A stretch of DNA of 64,000 bases from assembly GCA_949130495.1 (NCBI GenBank), contig OX422222.1, positions 102,847,709 through 102,911,708 of the forward strand. The letters are read 5' to 3'. Both the position numbers and the translations under genes were made by a program. Below are positions 1 through 11,075 of this stretch, piece after piece (position 1 is the stretch's first letter; each line of letters opens with the position of its first letter). The notes below the pieces were generated by a model that saw nothing but the letters and a program-made list of their open reading frames with translations, searched no databases and was not told where the DNA came from. Source of the DNA: Sambucus nigra (taxonomy: Eukaryota; Streptophyta; Magnoliopsida; Dipsacales; Adoxaceae).

Positions 1-1701
1 CCCTTAGTCGTTCCCCTTGCACAACAGAATTATAATACGAATGTATTCGATTAGTGTTCGGATGTATTAATCGTTTCTATGACAAATATCAGTCATTGAT
101 GTTCCGGCTACTATCCTTTTGTGTCCTGGAGATTACCTTTGACATTCATTATCAAATATGATAATTTCAAGATCTGATGGTATCGTCTTCCCCATCACGT
201 TTTTATGGAAATTTGAATGTTTGAGAATATAGTTCCCTGTTCAAAAATAAAAGAGTATGATTATGAATTTGATATATGCTAGAGTCTTTGTATTTAGGAA
301 TGGACTATACAAAAAAACTTGGTACTTCTATAAAAACTCAATGAAACTACAAATCAAATTGGATATACAATAGTTATACGCAAGTTGAATTCAAAACAAA
401 AAATAAAAATCACTTCACTCTTGCATTGAAACAGAATTATATGCTATAGTCAATTAATGTAGAAATTGATATTGATATTATTTTAAGAAAGTCATGAAAT
501 AGGCATTACCTTATTATAGAGTTCATTGTAAGATATTTGAACCTCGGTGAAGATTCAACAATTATGTTGATGGATAAGTGAACTTTGTTGCAAACAAAGA
601 ATTATAGTTCGGTAATTAAAATAGTTGGCACGACACAAAACAGGGGAATGTTAAACAGTTCGTCAAAGAAAAACCAAATGAATGTCATCCAAATATGATG
701 CGAACTTTAAATTGATAACAAAAACTGTAAGGATTAATATATCATCAAGAAAATAATTTAAATTGAATACCTCTGGCCTCTCGAACTGTAAAACTGAATG
801 TTACCTCTTTAAGTAGTTTACATCTTCAGTCCCCCAAACTTTCAAATCAAATACACAGTTAGACATCTAGCCTATCGAACAACAACAGGTATCCTAGAGA
901 TGCTATCAAGAATCTGCTAACTGAATGGAAATCGTTACAAATATGTGAAAAAACCACACCTCATCTTGGGCGGAGGTTTTAGGGAATGGATTTAAGATGG
1001 CAGTTCTAAGAGTGGTTTTGACAATGGAAGGCATAACTAAATGCATATAAAGGGTATAGAAATTGAAACATAAAAGTAGAATGTTAATTGAATGACACAA
1101 TCATTAAATACACAAAGGTCTATATAATTCGGCTAACTTACATTTATGAACTAAATTCAATGTAAAACATCCAATATTAGAGCCTTAGAGACAATACTGT
1201 TTTTCAGACTTCTTAATCCACACCCGCAACATCTAATCCTGCACATGTTTGACAAATATTGAACTCTTGTATTGTAATTGTAATCGTAATTGTAATTGTA
1301 ATCGTAATATTAATTCTAATCATAATTGTATCATACCATAATAAACTCTTATGGTAGAGATTATGTAGAATGTTGATGTAATCATAATCATATGCGAATG
1401 GTTGTAGGTGACCGTCAGGAAGCTACGCCCGAACTGATCGATAGATTCCAACTTCCATTTTCTACCATAATGAGTGGGGTGAAAATTTGTGATGGGCTAC
1501 AAAATTAATCAAATCAAGGTAAAATAGAATTGACACATAAAAATAAAGGGTAAATTAGAAATTAAACTTAAATTATGGGCTGTATTAGTAAGTTGTATCA
1601 TATTATTAAGCATCATGGACCGTAAATGCAACAAACTAACCAAAAATGACAGAAAACATCGCAAGACGAAACATGAAATTTTTTAAGTCAAAATATTTTT
1701 C
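1..1701. other. AT-rich intergenic DNA, no gene seen
   Basis: No long open frame, splice-flanked exon or recognisable protein motif was found on either strand. The only clear structure is a hexanucleotide-like repeat at about 1,266-1,325. The short minus-strand frame at 906-1,100 has no recognisable features. Confidence 0.5.
1266..1325. repeat. GTAATT/GTAATC hexamer microsatellite
   Basis: Six-base units of the form GTAATT and GTAATC alternate in tandem and then decay into related AT-rich variants. Simple repeat, no coding potential. Confidence 0.75.
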
Positions 1702-1953
1702 CTATGTCTGTTTGGCGTAAGAGGAGGAAAAGGAGGTGATGCGTTTGTTACAGAACATCGTGTGTTCGAGGGGTAATACCACACCGGCCATTGTGATGGC
1801 TGATCCCATTATGTATCTAAGCGGGTTTTGTGGTACCACTTGTCTATATATCACTACGAAGGGCATCCTTGCTGTATCAAACAACTTGAGCACAAAAATC
1901 TCAATGAGTGTGATGTGCTTAGATAGATTGATTGTCGTGACATCCTCAAACAT
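1702..1953 (-). pseudogene. C-terminal fragment of a small membrane protein (unidentified)
   Basis: An 83-codon minus-strand frame ends at a TAG. The C-terminal 50 residues look like real protein: a run containing YIMGSAITMAGVVLPL would make one membrane segment, followed by basic residues and a Ser-rich tail ending SSSYAKQT. The N-terminal part looks less protein-like, so the true exon may begin inside the frame, near the residues PFVVIYRQ. No promoter, upstream exons or full-length partner was found nearby, so this is most likely a captured or decayed last exon. An open frame also exists on the opposite strand at 1,736-1,957, which weakens the case. The family was not identified. Confidence 0.35.
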
Positions 1954-3206
1954 ATGATAGATGGATAGTAATTAAAACAACATAAACTATGCATCAAGTT
2001 TACAATAATTCAATCCACGACAATAAAGATTTAATAAAAAAAATCGATATCACAATATTAATAATACAAAGCAAGAACCTCACCTACATGGTATCACCAA
2101 CCTCACCCACCAATTATATTTTGCAAATCGCCCATCTCACCTTACCAAAACCCATAACGGTGAGGAAATAAGATGAATGAACAGGTTACCAACATGTTTT
2201 ATGATGAAGGGTAAATTCCGTGTATATTTTGAAACAAAATCTAACATAATAATCTTACTAATGCATGCTACAACCAATAAACATAATGCACAACCACAAC
2301 ACCCTTTGGGTTTCACTAAGAACACCTTTGAGAAATCTCATAGTTTGTCATAAAGTGACTAATAAAGGCCCCTGAAATCTAGAAAAAATGAGCAAAATGA
2401 TTTCCTGGTGGGTTAATCATAAAAGTTATGTGTTTATAATCTCATTTGATTGATTGAACAACATAATTAACCGATCGGTCAAACATCTTAATTAATTGAT
2501 CAGTTGATTGCGCATTTAACCAATCGTCTAAATAGGACAAAAGGATTTTACCTACTCCCAAAAAATAACAGTGATTAGGTTTTTCCGAAAAGGAATTTCC
2601 TAACAATGGTTTGGATTTCCAAAAGTTCTTCTCCCTAAATCTTGTACCGGGCATCCCGAGTAAAGCTTTGGCATCCTGAAATGGGATTTTAGATCCCAAG
2701 AAAGCATTGATTCACTGTGAGAATCTAGTCACACGTAGTTCCCTGATCAAACTTCTGCTCGATAATACAAACCCTCTTAAATTAAGATCCACATTTAACA
2801 CCTATTCACGCTCTAAACTTGTCTGAAAACTCTATAAACGTTAGGGTTAAAGATCAAATATAAGTAAATAAATGTTGCCATTATTTATTTCAAGAAAATC
2901 ATTAATATGAATGCGAACCTTTAGCAATATATTTGAGAAGAATTTAGTGAGACATGACCGCATATGCCAATTAAAATCAACCAGTTCCACTAGCAAAGGG
3001 AGGAATATGAACTTGTGAATCAACTATAGGGGCAGTTTCCCTCATGTCAAATGCCTTAATTTGCAATTTATTTGACGTTTGAACGATCATGAAACCTACC
3101 CCCCCCCCAGACCGTTAGAGATTGAATTTACAATCGCCAGTAACAAATTGGTTGCACCTACATCATCAACCGGATGCTCGCCTTGTTTAAGCATTGACAT
3201 AAAAAT
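1954..3206. other. AT-rich sequence, no gene seen
   Basis: Both strands carry only short, low-complexity or poorly protein-like frames. A poly-C run lies near 3,100. Nothing here could be assigned. Confidence 0.4.
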
Positions 3207-3335
3207 TTAGGAGCAACGACCATCATCCTCAACAACAACTGTTTCATCGTTAACAAAAATATAGACATCTCCAATTTTAAACGCCTCGTTATACTCTTTC
3301 TCACTTCTCACCGCTTGAAGATCCAATTTGCCTTC
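3207..3335 (-). pseudogene. Exon-like fragment of unknown protein
   Basis: On the minus strand a pyrimidine-rich stretch ending in a CAG acceptor-like site at 3,336-3,338 is followed by 42 sense codons and a TAA. The translation is charged and not low-complexity (for example KEYNEAFKIGDVYIFVNDE). I do not recognise the family. The exon-like border and same orientation as other minus-strand scraps in this region suggest a captured gene piece, but chance is possible. Confidence 0.2.
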
Positions 3336-3812
3336 CTGTGCAAGTTCAACAACGAAAATGCAAACAATATGCCGAATTGTAAAATATGAAAATTAACTTT
3401 TAAAGATGAAATGAAGTGGATGAGAATTGAATATACAAACCTTACATGTGCAAATAGACATTACGGGAAGGACTAAGTGAAGCTTTAATATATGGAGAGA
3501 TTATTATCTCGGACATGAGATATTGCCACCAATCTGACTGTATTAAGTAGATGTTAAACTGCATCATTCTGAGCATCGATCATCCATGATTTGTCAACTT
3601 CTACAACCGTATTATCAAACCTATTTCGGTATGACTCTAACCCTTGTTTTCTTTTTTAACATGAAAAAATTACAATTTTTGGACTTACCTTCCAAATTCC
3701 ATCTCACTCTGAGCATGGTATAGTATTGTACATGCTTCAGATAACATCACGAAAAATTTCATCTTAACACTGTAAGCCACATACCAAAAAAAATCTTTTA
3801 ACACATGTGACT

Positions 3813-3956
3813 TGATTGTTAAAAAGTTCAAACCATGACTCGTTAGATCTTGTATACACACGATAAGAATCCATTTAAAATAACTGATTGTTAAAAAGTT
3901 CAAACCATGACTCATTAGATCTTGTATACACGCGATAAGAATCCATTTAAAATAAC
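3813..3956. repeat. 72-bp tandem duplication
   Basis: Two adjacent units, 3,813-3,884 and 3,885-3,956, differ at only about two positions. Each begins TGATTGTTAAAAAGTTC. The near identity suggests a recent local duplication. Confidence 0.85.
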
Positions 3957-4338
3957 TAATAGACTACTTAAACACAACATAATATGTAATGGAATATATA
4001 GTATACGAAATTTAAGACGATACACATAATCTATGCCCTGATAACATTTAGTAACAAAATAGTGCCCAAGTCTACCAAAATGTTTAAAAGGTAGCCGAGT
4101 CTAAATAATATTAATTTGTCAATTAAAAAGTTGTTATAAGTTTGATACATATCTCACCTTAATACATTGTCCCCATATTCTCAAGACACTTATTTATTCA
4201 ACTTTGAGATTTCGTACAAAAGAATTATTTATGTGAATAGGCACAATGTATATCCTATTCTTTTTACAATATTTTTTAGAAAGCCCCAATCTACTTGTTA
4301 GTAGATTGTCATGCATTATAATTTCACTATATTTGAAA

Positions 4339-4342
<4 letters not shown>

Positions 4343-4397
<55 letters not shown>
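4343..4397. repeat. (TA)n microsatellite
   Basis: Uninterrupted TA dinucleotides over about 55 bp. The isoleucine-tyrosine runs of overlapping frames come from this tract and are not proteins. Confidence 0.95.
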
Positions 4398-4401
<4 letters not shown>

Positions 4402-6708
4402 AAGTAGAAACTTATATATGTCATAAGATGAAAAGATGATGTCATCTTTATAAGTTTTTTCTGTACTACCTCTTTTACCCTTGAAATAATTGATTTCCCT
4501 CTCTTTTGATACACTATAATTTATTCCCCCTCTCCTTCAAAATTCAAAATGAAGGGTATAATTGTATTTCCACTAATTCTCTCCTTACCCTCATTATCGA
4601 AACATCCCCGTCCTTGCCCTCTCCCTTTCACTTTACCCTCCCCCTCGCTCTAGCAACGATAAACAACAATGATCCAACCATTTGTACACGCAAAACCCTA
4701 TTTTTTATTTACACATTCCAACATCTCTATACCTATCTCTCAACGTGTTAACGGTTTCATAACTGGAGGTACTTTTCTCTCTCTCAAAACATACTAATCT
4801 TAATCATTTGAAATATTTTATATCTAATGGTGCTAAAGAAAATTATCAATTTTTAGCTGACATCCCCTTAAATGTTTAGCTTCCTTTGCACTCTCCTTTT
4901 GAAAGTACCATCAATAACATCTCCTACTTAATTTTCAGCTTCGTCTCTCTCTTGGTCGGAGTTGAGACCATCAACTTTTCTCTCTTTTTGGTCTTTAATT
5001 AACATAGCCAACAAAGCGAAACAGGTATGAAACCCCTCTCCCTCTCTCTCTCTTAAACACTTATTACTTTCTGGGGTTTTGTATATTTATTTTCTTAATT
5101 TGGTTTATGCATGAGGGCTTTCTATTTTCATTTGTTTGAATTGAAATTTGAGATGGGGTTTTTCGGTTTTGTGGTTTGCTGAGATTGAGTTCGAGCTGCT
5201 TGGTTTTGGTAATTGCTGAAATTGCTGAGATTTCTGGTAATCACTGAGATTTATGGCCGGAGCTATTGGCAAGCGGTGTTGAGATTCATTTCGTGGTCGG
5301 AGCTGTTGGCAAGCGGTGTTGAAATTTGTGGTAAACCTTCTTTTTTACTGTATGAATCTTCCTTTTTTTAGCTCTTGGTTGTACGATTGTTGGATGCTTG
5401 TTTAGCTAATGGATGTAAGCCTTCATTTTTGTTGTACGAATCTTCTTTTTTTTATCTCTTGTCTATTTGTTTAGCTGTAACCTCTTGGCGGTACGATTCT
5501 TCATTTTTTAGATTATAAACCATAGTGTTTTTAGCTCTAAGGTGTTTTGGTTTTTATTTGGATAACCAAGATGTTTTGCAGATTTGCAGGTGTTTTTTAC
5601 TTATGGTTTTTGAACTGTTAAAAAAATAAATGACATTGATTTGCAGATTTGCAAAGATGTTTCTTCTTGCAGATTTGCAGATTCGATATATTGGACTGTT
5701 AATATTGGGTCTGTTAATGGACTGCTATATATATGATGTTAATGGACTTTTAATATGGGATTTGATAATAGGTGTTTTTTTTACTTTTGATTAGGGCTGT
5801 GTTTCGGCCGGATCGGATCGGAAAATGACCTTTCGGAAAAAATTCCAATTTTTTCGGAAATTAAATATTTGTTCCAATTTCCTATCCAATTTTTTCGGAA
5901 AATCAAAAAAGTTTTGATACATGATGTTTGGTTCGGACGGGTTTGTAAACGTATTGTTACAAATTTTAGAAATTTCTTTTAGATAATCGGGTTTGTGATT
6001 TTTGGGTATCTATCTCGGTTAGGATCACTAAGGTCCGAGTGTGGCAGATGGGTCGGAGGTGGCTGGACTGGTAGGTTAAGGGTGGATTAAGAGAGATATG
6101 GGTTTGAACCGGGTTAGGTAGGTTGGGTGTCGATGGAGGTTTGGACGGATTTGGTTTGGGGGATCCGAGCAGGTTTATTAAAAGAGTGTAGAAGTGAACC
6201 GGGTCCATGAATATTTTTGTGTGAAGGTATTGGTAATGGAGGTATAGAGAGAGAGAAAAAGATGAGTGTAGAAGATGATTGGGTAATTTTAGGTGTGGCA
6301 AGGTGTATGGGTGTAAGGTATGTGTGTGTGATGTGCACTTAATTAAAAATAAGAACAAAACTTTCTAAGACACAATTAAAAACTAAAACTAAAACTAAAA
6401 TAAAATCTAATAAAAATTAAATAGAGTCCAAACCTCTAAATATATGTTCCAAAAGGGGCACTCACTAAATTTTCCAAAATATGGTCAGCGGCCTAAATGT
6501 GTAGGAGTGTATATATATTTTTCTTACAAATAATATTATAAAACATATATACTATAAAACCATAATATGTATGAATGTAACATATATATTAAATTACATA
6601 ATATATATTATATACATAATAAAATATATGTGTATATATTAACAATTGTATGTATATAATATATGTATGTAAACAAAATATATGAAAAGAAAATATAATT
6701 AATACCGT

Positions 6709-6709
6709 C

Positions 6710-6751
<42 letters not shown>
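6709..6751. repeat. (TA)n microsatellite
   Basis: TA dinucleotide tract with one CA interruption. Downstream, 6,770-6,890 holds an imperfect direct duplication sharing the motifs ACACTATATAAA and GGGAGTATTTTTTA. Confidence 0.9.
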
Positions 6752-7183
6752 GCTATGAAGGAAACAATTACACTATATAAAAGAAATATTATAAAACTAA
6801 AGGAGACTTTGGGAGTATTTTTTAACACTATATAAAGAAATACTATGAAAAAATACAATATTGTTGTTGGGAGTATTTTTTATTTTTCAAATATGGGATA
6901 GTCATATAAATAAAGGAGATTTTGCCAAAAAATTCTAAAATGTTTACATGGTGTTGTAAAAACACTTCAGGAGTTAAATTAAGTTTTTATGGATACGATG
7001 TTGTTTATGGGATGTCCTAGATGGACTATAAGCACGGTGAGCAGTCATATAAACACATGAAAGTTTGATCAAATTTTTTTAATTCTTTACAATTATGTGT
7101 TATAATTTTTTTTGACGTAATGGGTTCGTACAATGGTGTATGTGTGTATGTAATTTTATTTTAAAATTTTCTCATTTTTTTAA

Positions 7184-7314
7184 ATTAAGAGGTTCGTAGA
7201 ATAGGTTATTTCAAAAATTGTTTGTCTGTTGCGAACTAAATACGACGTATGGTCCTATCAACGACGTATACTTTCGAAAACTAACGATGTGCCTTCAGGC
7301 ATGGGCATACCCTA

Positions 7315-7315
<1 letters not shown>
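7184..7315 (+). mobile_element. Helitron 3' terminus (copy 1)
   Basis: The block shares strong similarity with 28,344-28,481. It ends with a small hairpin TGCCTTCAGGCA (7,290-7,301), then about ten bases, then CTAG (7,312-7,315). A short hairpin about 10 bp before CTRR is the hallmark of Helitron 3' ends. The second copy ends CTGG with the same hairpin core, and sequence similarity stops at both ends, which supports this border. The base after CTAG is A rather than the usual T, and the copy abuts a (TA)n tract. The matching 5' end on this strand was not found. Confidence 0.6.

Positions 7316-7367
<52 letters not shown>
7316..7367. repeat. (AT)n microsatellite
   Basis: AT dinucleotide tract directly after the Helitron 3' terminus. 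Confidence 0.95.
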
Positions 7368-7371
<4 letters not shown>

Positions 7372-8229
7372 CATTAACCTCTTATATTGTTAAGAAAATG
7401 TACCAACCTAGGAATTAAATTCGTTTTTGTCCTTGAGAACATCCCAAACATCATATTCTTGGAATTCTTTTTTTCTCATGGATGTCCATCCACTGATATC
7501 TTTCTTGTACAAACCATACATTCCTTCCATTGATGACCCCCTATAACCCCATAAATCTTAAATTAAAATTCTGCATTCATTTTTAAAAAATAAATAAGTA
7601 GTCCCAAAATTCGTGCATTCTAATGGAGAAAACAATTTTGATGAATCACAATCTACCTTTCACTCGATTGAGATGGAAATCTTTGAACTACAGATTCACC
7701 CAATTTTTAAAAGCAATCTGGAACATGGTAAGAAGAAGGGTGGGACAACCCGAAAGTAATTGTTGATGTTTCTAATCAGCACACCGTCATTACTGTTGTT
7801 CCTTCTATGACAATGCAACATTTCCATCCCGAAGGATGAATTCAGCACACCGAGAAAGTTCAATTAGAATACAAATTGAGATTAAGGTTATAACAACTAA
7901 ACAAACTAAATTTCCAAAGTAGTATATAAACATACAATATCTGATTTAGTGGATACATTCGTTAAGGATGAATAATGGGATGCATTTAAGAAATGGTCGG
8001 GGGATATGTTGATATTGGTTAACTCGTGGTGATGGTTGTTCTGTGTTGTTGTAGCACATACTTAAACAATGTAAATATCAGACTTCCTATTAAATTGAAT
8101 AAATAAGAAGGTCAAAACACACACCATGATGTAGGAAAATGTATAACAGTCATTAAACTGTAAAAGATACTAAAAAATAAAATAAAAAACAGTTGTGGTC
8201 TCGGGAAAAATAAACTTTGCTCTGTTTCC
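7368..8229. other. AT-rich sequence, no gene seen
   Basis: No convincing frame or motif on either strand. Confidence 0.4.
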
Positions 8230-8349
8230 CTATGACCCATGTAACTCTTTTACCTTCCCATCAGCATAAGAACCGAAGTACATAACAATATATTGTCTCC
8301 CCTTGCCTAGCCAGTTATCATTATCATCTAAATCGCGCCTCGTGTTCAT
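8230..8349 (-). pseudogene. Short unidentified coding-like fragment
   Basis: A 39-codon minus-strand frame from ATG to TAG gives a mixed, globular-looking peptide containing NWLGKGRQYIVMYFGSYADG. The base composition is less AT-biased than its flanks. It is too short to assign. It shares orientation with the captured gene at 10.3-10.7 kb and could be another captured scrap. Confidence 0.2.
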
Positions 8350-10325
8350 AATGACCAGAATTCGAAGTCAATTTGCAACCTGAAGTCGAAAAAATAGAAA
8401 ATAAAACTTGCATTAATAACAAAATCAAATATCATAACAAAAAGTATATAGATATTCAATTAGACTAATGGCAGGAGTAAGAGTATGAAACTTCATCGAG
8501 CAAATTATTGACAATCGTTTTTTCCAATATGCAGAAAGAAAGGTGAGCTTGGGAGATTAGAAAATTTCCCAATCTAAATTGGATATTATGATATTTGAAA
8601 ATAGACATCTTCACATTTTATGCATTTATTTTATTAAATAGTTAAAATAGATGTTTATAATCAGATATATATATCGTATGTGTAAGAATTTTGTTCCTTG
8701 TATCTTGAAAAAGGAACCTGTATCGCCGTTCTGATGATGCAATTTTGATCTTTCAAAACTTGCATCTTTGAAATATATGTTTCCCAAATAAAATGAAAAT
8801 CGGTAATTTTAGGTATGTATGCCATAATGAAGTAATTATGAATGTGTCTATCTGAGTAACAGTTATTTAATTAGAATAAGTAAATTGCTCAATTTTCTAT
8901 TTTTAAAGATGAACTTTTATCCATGTATTCCTTTTCTATAGAATGATTACATTTAATCAGAGTTTAAATGACGTTTAAACAATGTAATATGTTCCTCTTT
9001 TACTAGGGCTTGGGTTCGACAATACAAAAAAAAAATTCTATTGGCGGATTTAAAAAAGGTTTTCCATCCAAAATTAAGAGTCATTATTTTTTTATTTGTT
9101 CTGTAATGAAGGGATAGTTTTAATCAATGATGAGGATCCAAACTTTTTAATGAATGTAAAATTTTGTTCTTCAATTTTGTATAAAGACATATACTTGATG
9201 ATTAATTTTAGATTTCTGAAAAAGAATAGTATGACTCTTGATTTGGTAAGGAGTCAGTAAGTTATAAGTGAAAAGAAAATCGTACATAAAATCTTTAGTG
9301 CCTTGAACATCCAGATTTATATAAACATTGGATGCGTTTGTTGCCGACAGGGAAAATTTAAAACTCTAAAGAAAACATGAAAAAATTTATACCAATTAAA
9401 ACAAAAATTAAAATGTTTAAATAAGTCCAAATCAAACAAAAAAAACAAATTTTTTATGAAAGAGAACCTGATTAACATTTGTCCCTTCGATATTCCGACA
9501 ACAAAAACATAATCGGAACAAAAAACAAAAACAAAAATTAACTCGTAATATACCGATCAACATGTTGATGGTGATACTTTTAGTGAACTCTCATGAAAAG
9601 GGAAAACTCTGAAGGGGAGATTTTTTTAGAGCAATGAACAGAGAAATGAGTGGACGTGAGATTAAACCGGAAGGTGCTTCAGTGAGATGAAAAATATGAA
9701 AGGAGAAAAAAGATAAATGAAATGACGTGTGAGAGGTATTAGATATGAGTCTTAAAGAGAGGGATGGGCGTTTAATTTTTTTAATTGGTATGGTTCTACT
9801 CTAAACATTAAAAACGAATTAAAAATATATACAATTATACATATATTGATATCTTGTCAAAACATTACAAAAAAAATCCATAAATATTTCAACCACCTCT
9901 ATCCCAGAACCACCAACACGCAAATCATAGAAATCGACTAATTCATTACCATGATAAAACATTTTTGGACAATGAACCCCAAAAGCATGTATAATCGAAG
10001 AATAAAGAGCAATAGAGCAGTTACATGTACCTCAAAACACTAGTTATTTATGTATAACCAAGCCTTTATTACAAAACACAAAACAAAATCAAATAAATGT
10101 AAACATACCAACCTTTTGCAAAATTTATGGAAAAGTGGGAGTCCTCTTGTCCATTGTTAACACCAGAGAAGATTCGAGGTTTATGAAGAGATCAACGGTA
10201 CATTTGGATTTCAAGTCACAAAGGGGTTATACGGTGATCTTTTCTTTTTTTGAGAAGCTAAAATTGAATTTGAAGAGGTAATTGACAGTTTTGAAGAGGT
10301 AGTTTACTCTTTCAGTTTATAATCG
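8350..10325. other. AT-rich sequence, probable Helitron interior
   Basis: No gene was recognised. If the minus-strand Helitron whose 5' end lies at 11,075 extends this way, much of this block would be its interior. The sequence ACTAGGGCTTGGGTTC near 9,003-9,018 includes a CTAG on the minus strand but I see no hairpin before it, so the 3' border is not established. Confidence 0.3.
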
Positions 10326-11075
10326 TCCCTATTTTCCCATAATCTTGCAGCTTCTTAAATAACATGAAATTATGAACCCCTAGCGATCCAATTGTCTCTC
10401 ACGGAGTCACACCTGTAATTAACCATAAAATTCAATAATCAAATTCATAGTCACATCTAATGGGGTGAATTTCCAAATTTTTCGTTACCTTCAGTTCCAA
10501 CATTGGGGTAGTAGAGGATGAAATTATTGAGAGTAGATCCGCGCATAGGTAAACGACCCTCATGTGTAAGATTTAAGAGTGACGTCAATAATAGCAGCCA
10601 CAAGCTCATCTTCGCCAACAACAAACCTAATCGGACCCGCTCTTCCAAGGAGGGTGATTCTTATCAAGATGTGATTTCCCATACCTGCCTGATTCTTCTT
10701 CTGTTTGTATAGAAACATCATTTACAAAATCACAATCACAATAGAGAATAAAAAAGAAAAAAGAAAAAGAGAGAGAATACAAAGGTTTGATTTAGGGGTC
10801 CAGGTCGTGGCAAGAGAAAATTCCTTTTTTTCTCTCTTCTTCTCCATTTGTATCTTTGTGGCTTCACTGTAGGGATTTTAATTTAATATATGCTTTAGAT
10901 AATTTAGTTTTTAGGGTAAATGAATAGAAAAAGGTACTGAATTGAGAATGAGGAGAGATCTCTTCAAACGGAAGAATTGAGAGGAGAGATAAAGAAAATT
11001 AGGTAGTGCCACGTGGCTACCTCATATGATTAGAAGTATTGATTGCTTGTATAACATTTTATAATAGTATAGAGA
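10326..11075 (-). mobile_element. Helitron 5' terminus with captured gene (partial)
   Basis: Read on the minus strand the element begins at 11,075 with TCTCTATACTATTATAAAA, preceded by A, which fits the A/TC insertion rule and the TCTATACTATTATAAA-type start common in plant Helitrons. A CACGTG core follows about 60 bases in, also common near such ends. The captured DUF7054-type gene fragment lies about 0.4 kb inside. The 3' border to the left is unknown, so the given left limit is only that of the captured gene. Confidence 0.5.
10335..10680 (-). pseudogene. Captured At4g22758-like (DUF7054) gene fragment, two exons
   Basis: Minus-strand exon 1 (about 10,680 to 10,489) translates to a stretch with GPIRFVVGEDELVAAIID and, after a one-base frame break near 10,561-10,565, NNFILYYPNVGTEG. 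A GT donor at 10,487-10,488 and an AG acceptor at 10,413-10,414 bound a 76-bp intron. Exon 2 (10,412 to about 10,335) reads ETIGSLGVHNFMLFKK, preceded by a TGA where the family has a conserved Trp. From memory these blocks are the diagnostic ones of the plant At4g22758-like family (DUF7054, ubiquitin-like fold, role unknown). The frameshift and the nonsense codon make it non-functional. Its position just inside a Helitron 5' end, with no full-length gene around, points to capture. Confidence 0.65.

Larger units (their letters stand above)
3957..7183. other. Non-coding AT-rich DNA with CT-rich, leader-like stretch
   Basis: Contains (TA)n tracts (about 4,343-4,397 and 6,709-6,751). A CT-rich stretch at about 4,500-5,060 ends in a donor-like CAG/GTATGA at 5,021-5,029 and resembles a plant 5' leader with a first intron, but no coding exon follows. 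At about 5,794 a sequence begins AGGGCTGTGTTTCGGCCGG, similar in style to hAT-type ends, but no matching end was found. No gene is supported. Confidence 0.4.

Noticed and set aside
4194..4514. Minus-strand frame with Tyr-Ile runs
   Set aside because: Produced by the (TA)n tract; the same holds for frames at 6,589-6,858 and 7,218-7,418.
5794..5960. hAT-type MITE starting AGGGCTGTGTTTCGGCCGG
   Set aside because: No matching inverted end or 8-bp duplication was found downstream.
9003..9018. Helitron 3' end (CTAG on the minus strand) for the element starting at 11,075
   Set aside because: No hairpin precedes it and it does not match the 3' ends at 7,315 and 28,481.
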